This document shows, piece by piece, positions 10,666 to 21,564 of a DNA stretch of 64,000 nt; positions within the stretch are counted from its first letter, which is position 1, and every line of letters begins with the position of its first letter. The position numbers and the translations under genes are program-made. This DNA is from Gordionus sp. m RMFG-2023 (Eukaryota; Nematomorpha; Gordioida; Chordodea; Parachordodidae), in contig NC_088777.1 of the NCBI RefSeq assembly GCF_954871325.1, positions 28,063,366 through 28,127,365 of the forward strand, read 5' to 3'. The notes beneath the pieces are model-generated. The model was not told the DNA's origin and did no database searches. It saw only the letters and a list, made by a program, of their open reading frames with translations.

Positions 10666-13600
10666 CATTGGCGTACGCAGCGGGAGAGGACAGGGGGACA
10701 AATCCACCCCCCAAAGCCAAAATGCAGATGCCGGACATATTTTTCAAAAATATTATTTTTTATATTTTTATATTTTATTATATTTATTCATATCTATTTC
10801 TTTTTAAATTTTTATATTATTACCTTTTTCATTTACTAATTTACTTTATCAATTAATTTCATTTTCAAGTTTTCCTTGTGGCGTAATATTTATCTATTAT
10901 TTTTAAATTTCCCGGTATTATAATTTTTAAATTTCTAGTCATGGATATTAGACTTTTTTTAAAAAACGCTGAAGGTGAAAATCATGCCAAAAAGCAAAAA
11001 AGTATAGTAAAATAATTTATATTTTAATTTAAAAATATTTTTAGCAATTAAACCCCCCCCCCATAATAGCTAATAATGAAAGAATTGTTGAAAAAATAAT
11101 AGATAGTCAGCATATAGAGCCATCTAAAGGTCTTATTCTAAAAATACATTTGGTATATAATAAATAATTTTACATTTTTATGTAAATAAATAATTATACA
11201 TTTTTATGTACTTTTGTAGATTTTTTTAAACACCTACTTTGAAAATGAAATGTTAATTTAATTATGTAATAATAAAATAACTGAATTTTTTAAGAATCAT
11301 CATAAGATTATTTTGAAGAACCTTGTATTAGTAAGGATGGGATAGTAAAATAAGAATTATAGGTATTTAATTTAGTAAAAGAATGAGATTGCAACAATGT
11401 GCAGCAATAATATTTTTAAAAATAATTTTAATTTAATAACTAGAGTACAATGATACCCAATATGATATAGCCAATTTTTTAGATAAAGATAATATTAGCC
11501 TAGAAGAAAGACATATACTTCTTAAAAAGGTATATATTAAAGATACCTATGATAAATATTTTATTTAATAATAGATTTATATTCCACCCCTTAATTTTCA
11601 ATATCTCCAAACTTTATGTGCTAATCGAAAGTTAAAATTTCAAAATAGCTATTTTACAAAGTGGTTATGGCTAGCATACTCCATCCGAAACAGTGGAGCA
11701 TATTGCAAAATATGTGTACTGTTTAGACCACGATATGCTGGCATAAATCTAGTTAAGCTTAACACTCTTGTTAAGACTCCTTTCAATAAATACAAAGATG
11801 CGGGGGAGATTTTTGACAATCATCAGAAAACAAATTATCACAAAAGCTGTGAACTGATGATTTCCTCAAAAGAATCAATTCAAAAGGGGGATATGATTCC
11901 CATTTCAGCAATAATTGATAAAAATAGGGTTAAAATTGCAAAAGAAAATAGAGGCAAGATAAAACTAACTATTGAGGCTATTTTATATTGTGGCTTGCAA
12001 GGCCTAGCACTTCGTGGCCACAAGTATCCAGGAAGCTTAAATTTTTATAATAATGATAACGAAGGTAATTTCCGTGGACTTTTAAAATTTAAAGCATTAG
12101 GAGATCCTGTATTAATGGAGAGCCTCATTAGTATCAATAAAAATGCTACTTATCTCAGCCCTAGGATATAAAATGAGATAATTGATATTTGCAACAATAT
12201 CATTTTAGAAAAATTGATTGTTGAAATCAATTCTGCCCCATGCTTCTCAATTTTGGCAGATGAGACCACAGACATTGCTGGCATTGAGCAGATGTCGTTG
12301 TGTGCGCGATATGTAGATACTCATAAAAACATTATCAAGGAAATGTTTCTCCAATTTATTCCTGTTTCAAGCATGACTGGGTCTGCTTTAGCTGATATAA
12401 TATTTGTGAATCTTAAAAAATTATAAGTAATAATTAATCTTATTATATAATTCTTTTCAAAAATATAGCTAAATATAAATATGATACGTGGGCAAGGGTA
12501 TGATAGAGCACGTGCAATGAGTGGACAATTCAATGGGCTTCAGGCATTTATTTAAAAAAAATGCCCAACCGCTATATATGTCTATTGTGCTGCCCATTCA
12601 CTCAATTTAGCAATATCGGATTCATGTTCTTTACCATTGATATCAAATTGCTTAGGTTTTTAATTATTAAAATTAAATTTTCTATATTTATATCAGGTAA
12701 AATATCTAGCATCTATGAGATGTTTAGATACCCCAAGCGTCAAAATATTTTGAACAGAATTATATCTGAAACTCCTTGCCCAACAAGGAGAAAAAAATTG
12801 CAAAAAGCTTGTCCAACAAGATGGAGTCTTCGACATCAAGCAGTAACAGCTTTTATCGAGTTAGAAGAGCCGATTATTAATGCTCTTACAGAAATATCAC
12901 AATGGTCTGAAAGAGATATTTCTTCAGAAGCAAGCAAGTTACTGGATTCAATACTTATACCAAATTTTTTTTTCGCATTAGAATGTATTAATAAATTATT
13001 TAATTATACAACTATTTTATGTAATACTTTTCAAAAACCTGATATTGATTTGATTGAGATGATGAGAATAGCAGAGACAATTTTATTAGAACTCAAAGAA
13101 ATTAGAGCTAATGCTGATGAGGAATTTCATATTTTATATGTTAATGTTGAATCAAAAGCAGAGCTATATGAGTTCAATATTTGTCTCCCTCGACTTGCAG
13201 TAAGGCAAACCTATCGTCCAAATATTAATATAGGGTCAATAGAAGAATATTATAAAATAAATATACCTCTTTTGGATACATTTATAACCCAAGTAAATGA
13301 AAGGTTTTTAAATCATCAAGAAGCACTAATTAATCTGCAGATATTACTTCCGCAAAAGCCCTCTGAACCTTTTTCAGATGGTGATAGAAAAAAAATAAAA
13401 TATTTGAAAGATTTTTATCATGAAGACATTAATGTATCTCATGATGCTTTATTAGCTGAATGCCAACTATGGTATAAAAGATTAACTATGGTTGATATAG
13501 TCCCAAAAAATGCTATGGATGCTTTGCATCATTTCAAACATCTTTTAGATTATTTTCCCAATATATTGAAACTATTATATATATTAGCAACTCTTCCCAT

Positions 13601-14245
13601 TAGTATTGCAACTAATGAGAGAACATTATCTTCTTTAAGAAGATTAAAAACGTACCTAAGAAGTACAACTTTTGAAAGTAGGTTGAATGGTCTGGCCCTT
13701 TTGAATATTCATAGGCATTTGACCCCAAACACGGATGAGATAATTGAAAAATTAGCCCACTCCCAACGAAAATTGGATTTTACATTATAAAAGTATAATG
13801 TTTCTATAATATTTTTTGTGCTATCATTTTTTAATGTCATATATTTTTCTTTTACATAAAAAATATAATTATTCATATTTCCAACATTTAGATTTTTTAT
13901 ACTTTATATATAAATTTTAAAGGCTCAAAAAAATATAAATTTCTATTATGGATTATTTATTTTATAGTCATCATATCCATCTACTAAATATTTTATAATT
14001 CAGATTTATTTAAAGTATTTATATGCCGCCGGTTATATCCGTTTAATATTTTTTAAATCAAATTTATTTTTATATACCGGTTTATATATTTAATTTTTTA
14101 TAATTCATATTAATTTAAATTTGTATATTAGAAATAGTTATTAGTCCTAATAAATTTATGCTTGATATTTTTAAATAACAATAATTTTATTTTAAAAAAA
14201 TTTAATTATCCCCCCCCCCACACCAAATTCCTGCGTACGCTACTG
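10666..14245 (+). mobile_element. Nearly whole hAT element (TTF/DUF4371-type)
   Basis: A 3580-bp element with a perfect 8-bp duplication, GAAAACCA (10658-10665 and 14246-14253). Termini: CATTGGCGTACGCAG on the left and CTGCGTACGCTACTG on the right, inverted with two mismatches, followed inward by C-tracts (about 11046-11054 and 14211-14220). It carries a transposase gene with short introns. It landed in the tandem-repeat leader of the Ty3/gypsy element, so it is younger than that element. The duplication word also occurs in the leader repeat, so the match is partly helped by the repeat. Confidence 0.9.
10941..13790 (+). pseudogene. hAT transposase gene, nearly complete, with 41-42 bp introns
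   Basis: A transposase of the animal branch labelled DUF4371/ZMYM1-like or '52 kDa repressor'-like. A likely start at 10941 opens MDIRLFLKNAEGENHAKK. Then come NDTQYDIANFLDK (about 11450), a TTF-type finger region with SGAYCKICVLFRPRY (about 11693), NHQKTNYH..C (about 11820), the first catalytic Asp in ILADETTDIAG (about 12250), RGQGYDRARAMSG (about 12487), CAAHSLNLAIS (about 12580), CPTRW (about 12811) and a C-terminal dimerisation block ATLPISIATNERTLSSLRRL with LNIHRHLT. Two introns are clear: 12427-12468 (GTAATA...ATAG, 42 bp) and 12656-12696 (GTTTTT...TCAG, 41 bp). Defects: a stop after SPRI at about 12169, one at the first splice junction, and one after QAFI at about 12554. The first about 45 codons of the long frame beginning at 12561 are out of frame and run through the second intron. 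Confidence 0.85.
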
Positions 14246-14430
14246 GAAAACCAGTATTTTTAAAATTAGAAAACATAGTAGAAGGTTTTAAAAGAATTAA
14301 AAACCAGTATTTTTTAAATTAGAAAACATAGTAGAAGGTTTTAAATTTTTAAATTTAGAAAACATAGTAGATGGTTTTAAAAGAATTAGAAAACCAGAAT
14401 TTTTAAGAATAAAGAAAACGTTTATAGTGT
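14246..14430 (+). repeat. Leader tandem repeat (part 2)
   Basis: Three to four units of GAAAACCAGTATTTTTAAAA and TTAGAAAACATAGTAGAAGG, continuing the array at 10573-10665. It shows that the hAT entered a pre-existing array. Confidence 0.75.
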
Positions 14431-14645
14431 AGAAAATTTTAGATAAAAGATAGAGAACCAGTGTTAAAAAGAAAAGGGGAGTAACAGTGTTAAAAAAAGG
14501 TTTTAAAAAAAGGAAAACCGGATTAATAAACTTCTTGTACGGCATACAAGATATATTTATAGTTGCATCTTTAGTTTTTTTACAATTCTAGTAGTATTTT
14601 ATTTATTAACGTTGCAAATAGTTAAACTCGTTATATTAAAAGTAT

Positions 14646-15412
14646 TTGTTAATTTTTTGTAGAGAGAAAATGAAAACTTTTACATTTATAAAGTGTTGGG
14701 AATTACAATATAATATTGTGGGAGCATTAGTCATATTAGTGATTTGGATGTGTAGTTTGATTTGGGGAAGAAGAGTTAAAAAGAGTCGTAGCGTGAGAAT
14801 CAAGGGCCAGACATTAACAATAGACGGGCATAATGGAGAGGAGGGTGTTATGGGAAAGGTAACATGGTTGCCGGTTCAAGAATTAATTAATGGATGGACA
14901 GAGAGTGAGGTAGATAAATTAATAAGTAAGCCTGATGGGAGAGATGCATATAATGATAAAAGGTTGGGACCTTATAGGGGACTAAGGGAGAATTCTCAGG
15001 GACGGAGAGGGGAAATAAGACCCAGTTTTGATTCGAGAGTGAGGGGAAGAATAAATTGTTATAATTGTGGAAGACAAGGACATATGGTCAGAGATTGTAG
15101 GGAGGCAAAGTGTTTCGAATGTGGTAGATTTGGTCATATAGCCCCTTATTGTCCAGGAAAACAAGAGAAATTACGATGTGCGGGTGCGGAAGATTTGGTC
15201 ACAATAAGGAAGAATGTAATACGGGAAATTATAATACTCGAGGAGGTTTTCCCCAGCGAGTAATTGGACCAAATACTTTAACTGTGCGAACCATTGAGGA
15301 TGCCAGAGTTAGGGGAAGAGGAGTATTTCCGGAGGGAGTTGAAGATCAAACCGTGGAATGTTTTCGATGTCGAGAAAGGGGGCATGTGACAAGGGATTGT
15401 GCTAATTTGTGA
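14646..15412 (+). pseudogene. gag region with CCHC zinc knuckles (Ty3/gypsy fossil)
   Basis: The nucleocapsid part is clear. INCYNCGRQGHMVRDC (about 15052) and KCFECGRFGHIAPYC (about 15109) are two consecutive CX2CX4HX4C knuckles. A third, CFRCRERGHVTRDC, lies at about 15360. Knuckles bind the element RNA during packaging in this family. The preceding about 130 codons are basic and include a hydrophobic segment near the start (LVILVIWMCSLIWG). The region belongs to a broken element and overlaps the start of the protease region. Confidence 0.8.
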
Positions 15413-15499
15413 CTATATGATGGTAAAAAATGATATACGGGGCCAGGAGAGTGGGTTATTGGAAACAAACAAAATATACTCGCGAGGACAAAGAAATGT

Positions 15500-15705
15500 A
15501 ATTGGGAATGTAAGGATAATACAAGACGAGGCAATACATGATCCTTGTCCTAGAGTAATAATAGACTTCAATGGGAATAGAGTACCTATGCTATTTGACA
15601 CGGGGGCAGCTATTTCAGTAATGATTTATGCGAGATATAGGAGTATTTGGCCCGATGGAATGATAGCAAATGAAGGCTTGAGAATACAACAATTCGATGG
15701 ATAGC
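15500..15705 (+). pseudogene. Aspartic protease region (Ty3/gypsy fossil)
   Basis: The phrase RVPMLFDTGAAISVM (about 15580-15625) is the retropepsin active site D-T/S-G-A with its hydrophobic flanks. In this family the protease cleaves the Gag-Pol precursor. It follows the zinc knuckles, in the normal order. Confidence 0.75.
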
Positions 15706-16149
15706 AAATAGCAGTAATGGGATGAGTGGAAATAGAGGCAATGACGGAAGGAGGGATAGAGGTTTTGGACTTATGGATTATTAATAGGAGACTAGAAACG
15801 GTATTGGGGTGAGATTGGATCACCTGGATTGGTCCATGGTATAAATTTTGGAGGGTATTTGCATGGTAAGGGGTTTTCGTTCAGATGGTGAGTGATGATA
15901 TATATGAGAGGAGGACGTATTAGGACGTGGATATATTGCCCGGAATTGAGAACATGTTCAATTGGGAGCGGGAGGGAGTTGAGGAAATGAGGGGAGAAAT
16001 TAGGGATGGAGGTAGGGGAGTAAGGTTTAGGAATGAGGGAATCAGGATAGATAGTTATGGTGGAGAGGTAAGCGGAGAGTGGGGAAGGGAAATGGAAAGG
16101 AATAATTTCATAAGAGGGATTGGAGCGAATAAGTTTAAGAGGGAAATAA

Positions 16150-16330
16150 GGGGGCATAATCCTAAGGGGAAAATAGGGAATAATTACAAGGGGGAAATAG
16201 GGAATAATTACAAGTGGGAAATAGGGAATAATTCCAAGGGGAAAATAGGGGCGTATAATTTCAGGGGGAATAATTCTAAGGGAGAAATAGAGGCGTATTA
16301 TTCCAAGGGGGAAATAGGGGCGAGTAATAG
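16150..16330 (+). repeat. Short G/A-rich tandem repeat between protease and RT
   Basis: About seven loose copies of a 24-27 bp unit such as AATTACAAGGGGGAAATAGG, read as (N/Y)(S/Y)KGEIG repeats in one frame. Charged Lys/Glu/Gly-rich spacers are not usual between protease and RT in Ty3/gypsy, so this is a lineage-specific expansion. Confidence 0.65.
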
Positions 16331-16560
16331 TGAAGAGGAGATCGGGGCAGAAATTTGTACGAAGGAAGGGGAAAAAGATAATTGTAAGGGGTGGGTGGGA
16401 AGGAATTACGAGGGAGAATTAACGGTGGGGAGTTATGGGTATGCAAGTAAGGAAAAAGACAGGCAATGGGAGGGGGAGATTCAGGAGACAAAAAATGATG
16501 AAGCGAAGAACAGGGAGGGGAAGTTGGAGGATAATAATGAAAATATAATAAAAAAAAGAA

Positions 16561-17227
16561 ATGACAAAGAAGAATCCGGGCCAAAAAACGGCATGGTGGG
16601 ACCGGGAAGGAGAATTGGAAGTAATCAGAATGCAGGAGGGAGTAAGAAAATTGGTGGATGATTATCAAGAAATTTTTGGTGAAGAATTGAGCTGTCTGAA
16701 AGATTTCGAAGTAGATATCAAATTAAAAGAGGAATGCGTACCAAAGTTTTGTGCTTTGAGGCGAGTACCGTTTGAATGGAGGAAAGATGTCGAAATGGAA
16801 TATAAATGGGTACATCCCCTCCGATATTTCAGAAAACTATGGCTCCGGTTTTTCAAGGGATGGAGGGCGTATTCTATTATATGGATGACGTATTGGTAAT
16901 GGGTCGAACTCCGGAACAGCATGAGCAAAGATTGAAGGAGGTTTTCCGAAGAATTAAAAGGGTTTGCGGGCCAGTGCCGAAAAAAGCGTGTTAGGAGTGA
17001 CGGAAGTCGTATATTTGGGACATAAAATAACGGGAAAAGAGGTTAGACTGTTGGATAAAAGTATGACGGGAATTGCGAATATGTTGAGGCCAAATAATAA
17101 AATTGAGGTTCAGGCTTTTTTGGGAATGGTAAATTACTACCACCAATTTATAGAGAGATTCGCTCAAATAGCTGCGCCATTATATACTCTGCTAAAGAAG
17201 GGTGAGAAATTTGATTGGAAGGTGTAA
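16561..17227 (+). pseudogene. Reverse transcriptase region (Ty3/gypsy fossil)
   Basis: Recognisable parts are the linker before RT (FGEELSCLKDFEVDIKLKEE), the catalytic FYYMDDVLVMG (YxDD motif, about 16873-16905), and the thumb with VVYLGHKITGKEV (about 17008) and NKIEVQAFLGMVNYYHQFIE (about 17096), both typical of Ty3/gypsy. The region is shorter than a normal RT and belongs to a broken element. Confidence 0.85.
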
Positions 17228-17286
17228 CAGGAGAATGCGTTTGCAGAATTAAAAGCTAGAATTGGAATGGAGCCCATTCTTATGTG

Positions 17287-17873
17287 CAGCGTCTACATGA
17301 GCGGGGGGGGTAGGAACAGTTTGCATCTTATTTTTTTGAGAGGGGTAGGGGATAGGCTGCTTTAATGGGGGTAGGATAAATCTTTTGGGGGATTCTATTA
17401 AATTTTGAGATGAAATAGGACAAAATTTATTGCTGTAAAAATTTATATTTTATTATAGAATCATTATAATACAATTCATCGACCAAATCTATATATTGCA
17501 AACAATCATACACATTGTTTTCCAAATAAAACTTTCTGCTATCCTTTTAAATGTAATTTAAAAGGTTTAGATATTTCAGCAAGCTCATAATGCCATAATA
17601 ATTAATTCATTGTAAATAATAGAGGTTTTAATTGAATTTATTATCTAAAAAATAAATTCTGTATATTCACAAAATATCGATAGTTGGTAGTAGAGAGATA
17701 GATTAATTTAAGTTATCCTAGATAAATTCTCTGAAAAGAGTATCAATAATTTAAAAAGGTGGAAATAATAATAGATAGACACAGCCGCCGAAGGCGGCGA
17801 AATTTTTAAGGGGGTAGGCAAAGGTTTTTGAAGGGGGTTTGCATCCAGTGAAAATCTTGTCATGTAGACGCTG
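17287..17873. mobile_element. Non-autonomous hAT-like MITE inside pol
   Basis: A 587-bp insertion with inverted ends: CAGCGTCTACATGA on the left and TCATGTAGACGCTG on the right, 14 bp perfect. Flanks CTTATGTG (17279-17286) and CTTGTGTT (17874-17881) fit a partly decayed 8-bp duplication. G-tracts follow the left end and a GGCGGCGAAAT phrase lies near the right. No coding sequence. It separates the RT and RNase H regions of the surrounding element. Confidence 0.8.
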
Positions 17874-17893
17874 CTTGTGTTTTTAACAACGAG

Positions 17894-18325
17894 TTGGAGG
17901 TGGTGTTGGCGGTAGATGCATCGATTAAAGGAGTAGGTTGGGCGTTATTGCATTATATTGATGGAATGGAAAACCCGGTTTTGTTTTTCTCGAGAATATT
18001 CAGAGATGCGGAAACGAGATATTCCATGATTGAAAAGGAGGCATTGGCTGTTATATTTGGACTAACGAAATGCCGTAAGTATTTGATTGGGCGTAGATTT
18101 GTGATATATACAGACCACAAGCCGTTGATACACCTGTTCAAAAAGGATAATAAGAAGCTGATGTTATCGCCCCGATTACAAAGATGGCTCTTACTAGTGG
18201 GAAGTTTTGATGTACAATTAAAATATCGACGGGGAAGGGAAAACCGTTTACCAGATATTCTTTCTAGGTGTGGAGCTGGAGAAGAGGGATATGAAATGGC
18301 TCAAGAAAGAGCAAGGACTAATTAG
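17894..18325 (+). pseudogene. RNase H region (Ty3/gypsy fossil)
   Basis: Begins VVLAVDASIKGVGWALLH (catalytic Asp in VDAS) and continues with YSMIEKEALAVIFGL (catalytic Glu), FVIYTDHKPLIHLF (catalytic Asp in TDHKPL) and QRWLLLVGSFDVQLKYR. These are the standard Ty3/gypsy RNase H blocks in order. The enzyme would degrade the RNA strand during reverse transcription. Confidence 0.9.
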
Positions 18326-18439
18326 AGCGATGGTCAAAATAGCCAAGGGAGGACCGATAACGTGGGAAGAACTTAAAAGGGCAACTCTAAAGGATCGTAA
18401 ATTGACTCGATTTAAGGCGTGTATTTAGGGACGAAAACC

Positions 18440-19332
18440 TTGGAGCAATGGAGATAAAGTTTTTAAATACATCGAAAAGGAATTAGCTATAGTGGATGAC
18501 TGTGTGGTACGGGGAAGTCGGGGTATAGTACCGTTCAAATTGAGGGATTCGGTCTTGGCAATGATTCATGCAGGGCATCAGGTTGAGAAAATGAAACAAT
18601 GGGGCCGGGAATATGTATGGTGGCCAGAAATGAACAAAGAGATTGAGGACATAAGCCGAAGCTGTGAAATGTGTTACCTGTGGGCGAGTATGCCTCACAG
18701 AGACAATAACAGTGTATGGTCCAAAACTACACAGCCGTGGGAACGTATCCACATCGACTTATTTGACTTTGAAGGGCAAATATATTTTATTGTGGTAGAT
18801 GCATATCGAAATGGGTAGAGTACGAGGCAGTAAGGAGGTTAACTACGCAAATTGTAATAAAGACATTAAAGAATTTATAGGCTCGTTTTGGAGTAGCGCG
18901 ATCGTGTCCGACGGCGGTCCCGCTTTTGTGAGTAGACAATTTGAAAAATTTTGCGCGGAAAGGGGTAAAACATGTCTTAGCACCTCCTTATCATCCAAGC
19001 TCAAACGGACAAGCGGAAAGAATGGTGGCTCTGGTTAAGAGTTGGTTAAGAAAATCGAAACATGGCGGGGGGGGGGGGAACTTTGGATCGCCGTGGCCTA
19101 TTATAATAATAGTCGAAAAGGGGAGGAGTTGTCACCGGCGGAAAATATTTTGGGCCGTAGAACTCGCATTCAATTAGATTTGCTAAAACAAGAGGTACCT
19201 CCAGAGATGGATTCGAGAGATAATGCGTGTAAATTCGTGGTGGGGCAAACGGTTTGGGCTAGAAATTTTTGGGGTACCCGAAAATGGGAATCCGGTATGG
19301 TCATAGAGAACATGGGACACAAAATAGGATAA
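18440..19332 (+). pseudogene. Integrase region (Ty3/gypsy fossil)
   Basis: The zinc-binding N-terminus is visible as H-G/A-G-H followed by W..M...I....SCEMC (about 18568-18680). The core begins WERIHIDLFDFEG (first catalytic Asp) and includes IVSDGGPAFVSRQFE (second Asp, about 18902) and a PPYHPSSNGQAERMV block (catalytic Glu, about 18985-19030). A C-terminal segment GQTVWARNFWGTRKWESG corresponds to the chromatin/DNA-binding tail. Family order is normal; the element is broken. Confidence 0.85.
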
Positions 19333-19386
19333 AGTTCCCAGACGGGAGAGAAGGAATAAGGTATGGGGATCAGTTAAAGAGAGGAA

Positions 19387-19455
19387 TGGACCCCGGAAGA
19401 CTTAGGTCAAGTCAAAAGACTTAGGTCAAGTCAAAAGACTTAGGTCAGGTCAGGA
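19387..19455 (+). repeat. Short direct repeat AAGACTTAGGTCAAGTCAA
   Basis: Three tandem copies of an about 19-20 bp unit directly after the integrase region, in the non-coding gap before the second array. Confidence 0.7.
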
Positions 19456-19637
19456 GGGAAAAGGGGAGTCAACATGTGTGAAGATAGAGAGTCGTATATA
19501 GAAGAAGAAAGATTATAATAATTGAGAGAATAAAAGAGCGTATAGAATGGGAAACGTAACAATTTTTGGCAGAATAAAAGAGCCTATAAAAATTAGGTGG
19601 GGAAGAGGGAGAAATTAATAGAATTGGCGAAGAAAAC

Positions 19638-19900
19638 AAATGTAAATTCTTTCTAATAGTCAAATTTTATCAAATGTAAATTCTTTTTAATAGTCAAATT
19701 TTATCAAATGTAAATTCTTTCTAATAATCAAATTTTATCAAATGTAAATTCTTTCTAATAGTCAAATTTTATCAAATGTAAATTCTTTCTAATAGCCAAA
19801 TTTTACCAAATGTAAATTTTTTTTGATAGTCAAATTTTTGTCGAAGGGAACAAATGTAATTTTTTATAGTCCCAATTTTTTTGTCGAAGAGAACAAGTGT
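19638..19900 (+). repeat. Tandem repeat, about 34-bp unit, seven copies
   Basis: Units read CAAATGTAAATTCTTTCTAA then TAGTCAAATTTTAT, repeated about seven times with increasing divergence to the right. It is non-coding and lies between integrase and the downstream frame. Contiguous head-to-tail units rule out a CRISPR array. Confidence 0.85.
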
Positions 19901-20264
19901 AATTTTTTTGGTTGTGATAATTAAAATGTCAAAAGAATTGGAACGATATGTTGTTTGGGATCATATTATTGGAAGGGAAAATTGGATATGTTAGAGACGG
20001 GTGGTCCCAAATTATTTGATGAAAAGATAATTAATTACTCGGCGTGCAAAGCATAGTCTTAGGAGTCAGTGGGCCAAAAAAGAAAAAAAGGGGAACAGAG
20101 AAAAATTATTTATTTTTTGTGAAGAAATTTTTTTTTTTCGGTAAAAGTTATAATTATTTCTTTTATAAGTTAAATAAAATTGGTGATTACTTTGAATTGT
20201 AAAAGAGGAATTCATTACAAAGTACGTATTTTGTAAAGATTATATAGTATAGAATATATTTAGG

Positions 20265-21193
20265 TTGGTAATCAAAATGGATCAGAATAACGCTCCGGGT
20301 TTGTGTAGAAGTTGGATATGTGGGAATTATGAAGTACTACTCTTCGTGCGGTCCCATAGGACCGGGAGCAGGGGTCGGGGAAGCGGACGGGGAATGATGT
20401 CGAGCTATGGAGGACGGAAAACGGTGCTATCGCTGCCAGAAACGCGGACATATTTAATATAGATGCCCATGGAATTGGGAGAGAAGGGCGGATGGTAATC
20501 GGACGGGATTGAAACAGGCTCGAGCAAGGATGGAGGAGGTACCAGCGAGGCAGATAGCGGTGATTTTGGGGGCGCGGACGGAGCATGTAAGAAGCGGTGA
20601 ATCGAGGCCCATCGCAGAAATTCCGATAACGAGGAGAAATGAAGAGGGAAGCGGTGAATCAAGGCCTCGTAGAAATTCTGGGAACGAGGAGAAATGAAGA
20701 AGAGGAACAGCGGATTTTGGGGGCGCGAATGGAGCAAGTGAGAAGCGGTGAATCAAGGCCTGTCGCAGAAATTCCGGGAACGAGGAGAAATGAAGAAGAG
20801 GAACAACGGATATTGGTGGCGCGAATGGAGCAAGTGAGAAGAGGTGAATCAAGACTTGTCGCAGAAATTCCGGGAACGAGGAGAGATGAAGAAGAGGAAC
20901 AGCTTGAACATCGTCCAAGAACAGCTAGCGTGGATCGAAGTATATGGCTAATGGTTGATTTAACAGCCGAGAGTGAGGGCCCAAACGATATGACGGCGGG
21001 ATACGATACAACGAGGGGAGAGGTTATCGTGGAGGCCGAACGTATAGTAAATAATCAAGGAATGATGGGAACCGAGGAATGGCGGGATCTAGTGGCGGCT
21101 CTGGACTATGTTGATGAGCTTGGAGGCTGGTTGGACGTCATGGTAGAGGATTCGGAGTGGGGCAACCTCTGGGAGGAGGAGGCGGAGGATTGA
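20265..21193 (+). pseudogene. Additional reading frame between pol and 3' LTR (Ty3/gypsy fossil)
   Basis: A long coding-like region in the position where some LTR elements carry an extra gene. Near 20418 one frame reads RCYRCQKRGHI, a partial zinc knuckle. From 20639 an open stretch of 184 codons holds head-to-tail repeats of about 38 residues (EEEEQRILGARMEQVRSGES then RPVAEIPGTRRN), followed by an acidic, repeat-free C-terminus ending EWGNLWEEEAED just before the polypurine tract. I see no signal peptide or membrane span, so nothing supports an envelope protein. The composition is highly charged and coiled-coil-like. I do not recognise the product. Confidence 0.5.
20520..20905 (+). repeat. 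Coding tandem repeat, about 114-bp unit
   Basis: Three to four units sharing GAAGCGGTGAATCAAGGCC, GAAATTCCGGGAACGAGGAG and GAAGAAGAGGAACA. Unit length is a multiple of three, so reading frame is kept across units. The last two units are the most alike, implying recent expansion. Confidence 0.8.
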
Positions 21194-21194
21194 C

Positions 21195-21210
21195 TTTTTT
21201 GAAGGGGGCG
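21195..21210 (+). other. Polypurine tract
   Basis: TTTTTTGAAGGGGGCG directly precedes the 3' LTR start, the standard site for plus-strand priming in LTR elements. Confidence 0.75.
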
Positions 21211-21559
21211 TGTTAAGAGAGAAAGCTATTACGCCTAGCACTAAAGGAATATAATAGCAAATAATACGAATAATAAGGAGTTGAATAAATAAATATTTTA
21301 AAAAAAGTTGATTGACTGTTGATAAATAAAATAATAAATAAACGGCGATGATTTTGTAAAAAAATAAATATATAAGCGCGAAAAAAAAAGATACAGTGAT
21401 TATTTTTATGTACGATTTCTTATTATAAGAAAAGAAAAGAAAAATAAAGAAATAAAATTATCGATTTTCGTGTTTCAAGAGGGAAAGTAAGTAAAAAAAA
21501 ACATATATACATTAAAAATTAGTTGTTTGTTTTTGTAATACCAGAGTGTTGTTTCGATA
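21211..21559 (+). repeat. 3' LTR of the 10200-21559 element
   Basis: Begins TGTTAAGAGAGAAAGC, ends GTTTCGATA, and is followed by the 5-bp duplication ATAAT. It aligns along its full length with 10200-10552. Confidence 0.9.
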
Positions 21560-21564
21560 ATAAT

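Larger units (their letters stand above)
10200..21559 (+). mobile_element. Ty3/gypsy LTR retrotransposon, fossil, with nested hAT and MITE
   Basis: LTRs of about 350 bp lie at both ends, with a 5-bp duplication ATAAT at 10195-10199 and 21560-21564. The intact target sequence can be read in the sister repeat at 22430-22480, which confirms the insertion site. Parts in order: 5' LTR, primer-binding site, tandem-repeat leader (interrupted by a hAT at 10666-14245), gag with zinc knuckles, protease, reverse transcriptase, a MITE (17287-17873), RNase H, integrase, a downstream reading frame, polypurine tract, 3' LTR. The two LTRs are similar but visibly diverged, so the insertion is of middle age. 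The coding region is broken in several places. The coding strand is unusually rich in G and A. Confidence 0.9.

Noticed and set aside
15792-16668. Minus-strand open frames rich in Ser, Pro, Phe and Tyr opposite the gag-pol spacer of the first LTR element.
   Set aside because: They are the antisense reading of G/A-rich coding sequence; no motif or start context supports them.
19638-19900. Regular repeats of about 34 bp, CRISPR-like at first sight.
   Set aside because: The units are contiguous without unique spacers, lie inside a retroelement, and the genome is eukaryotic.
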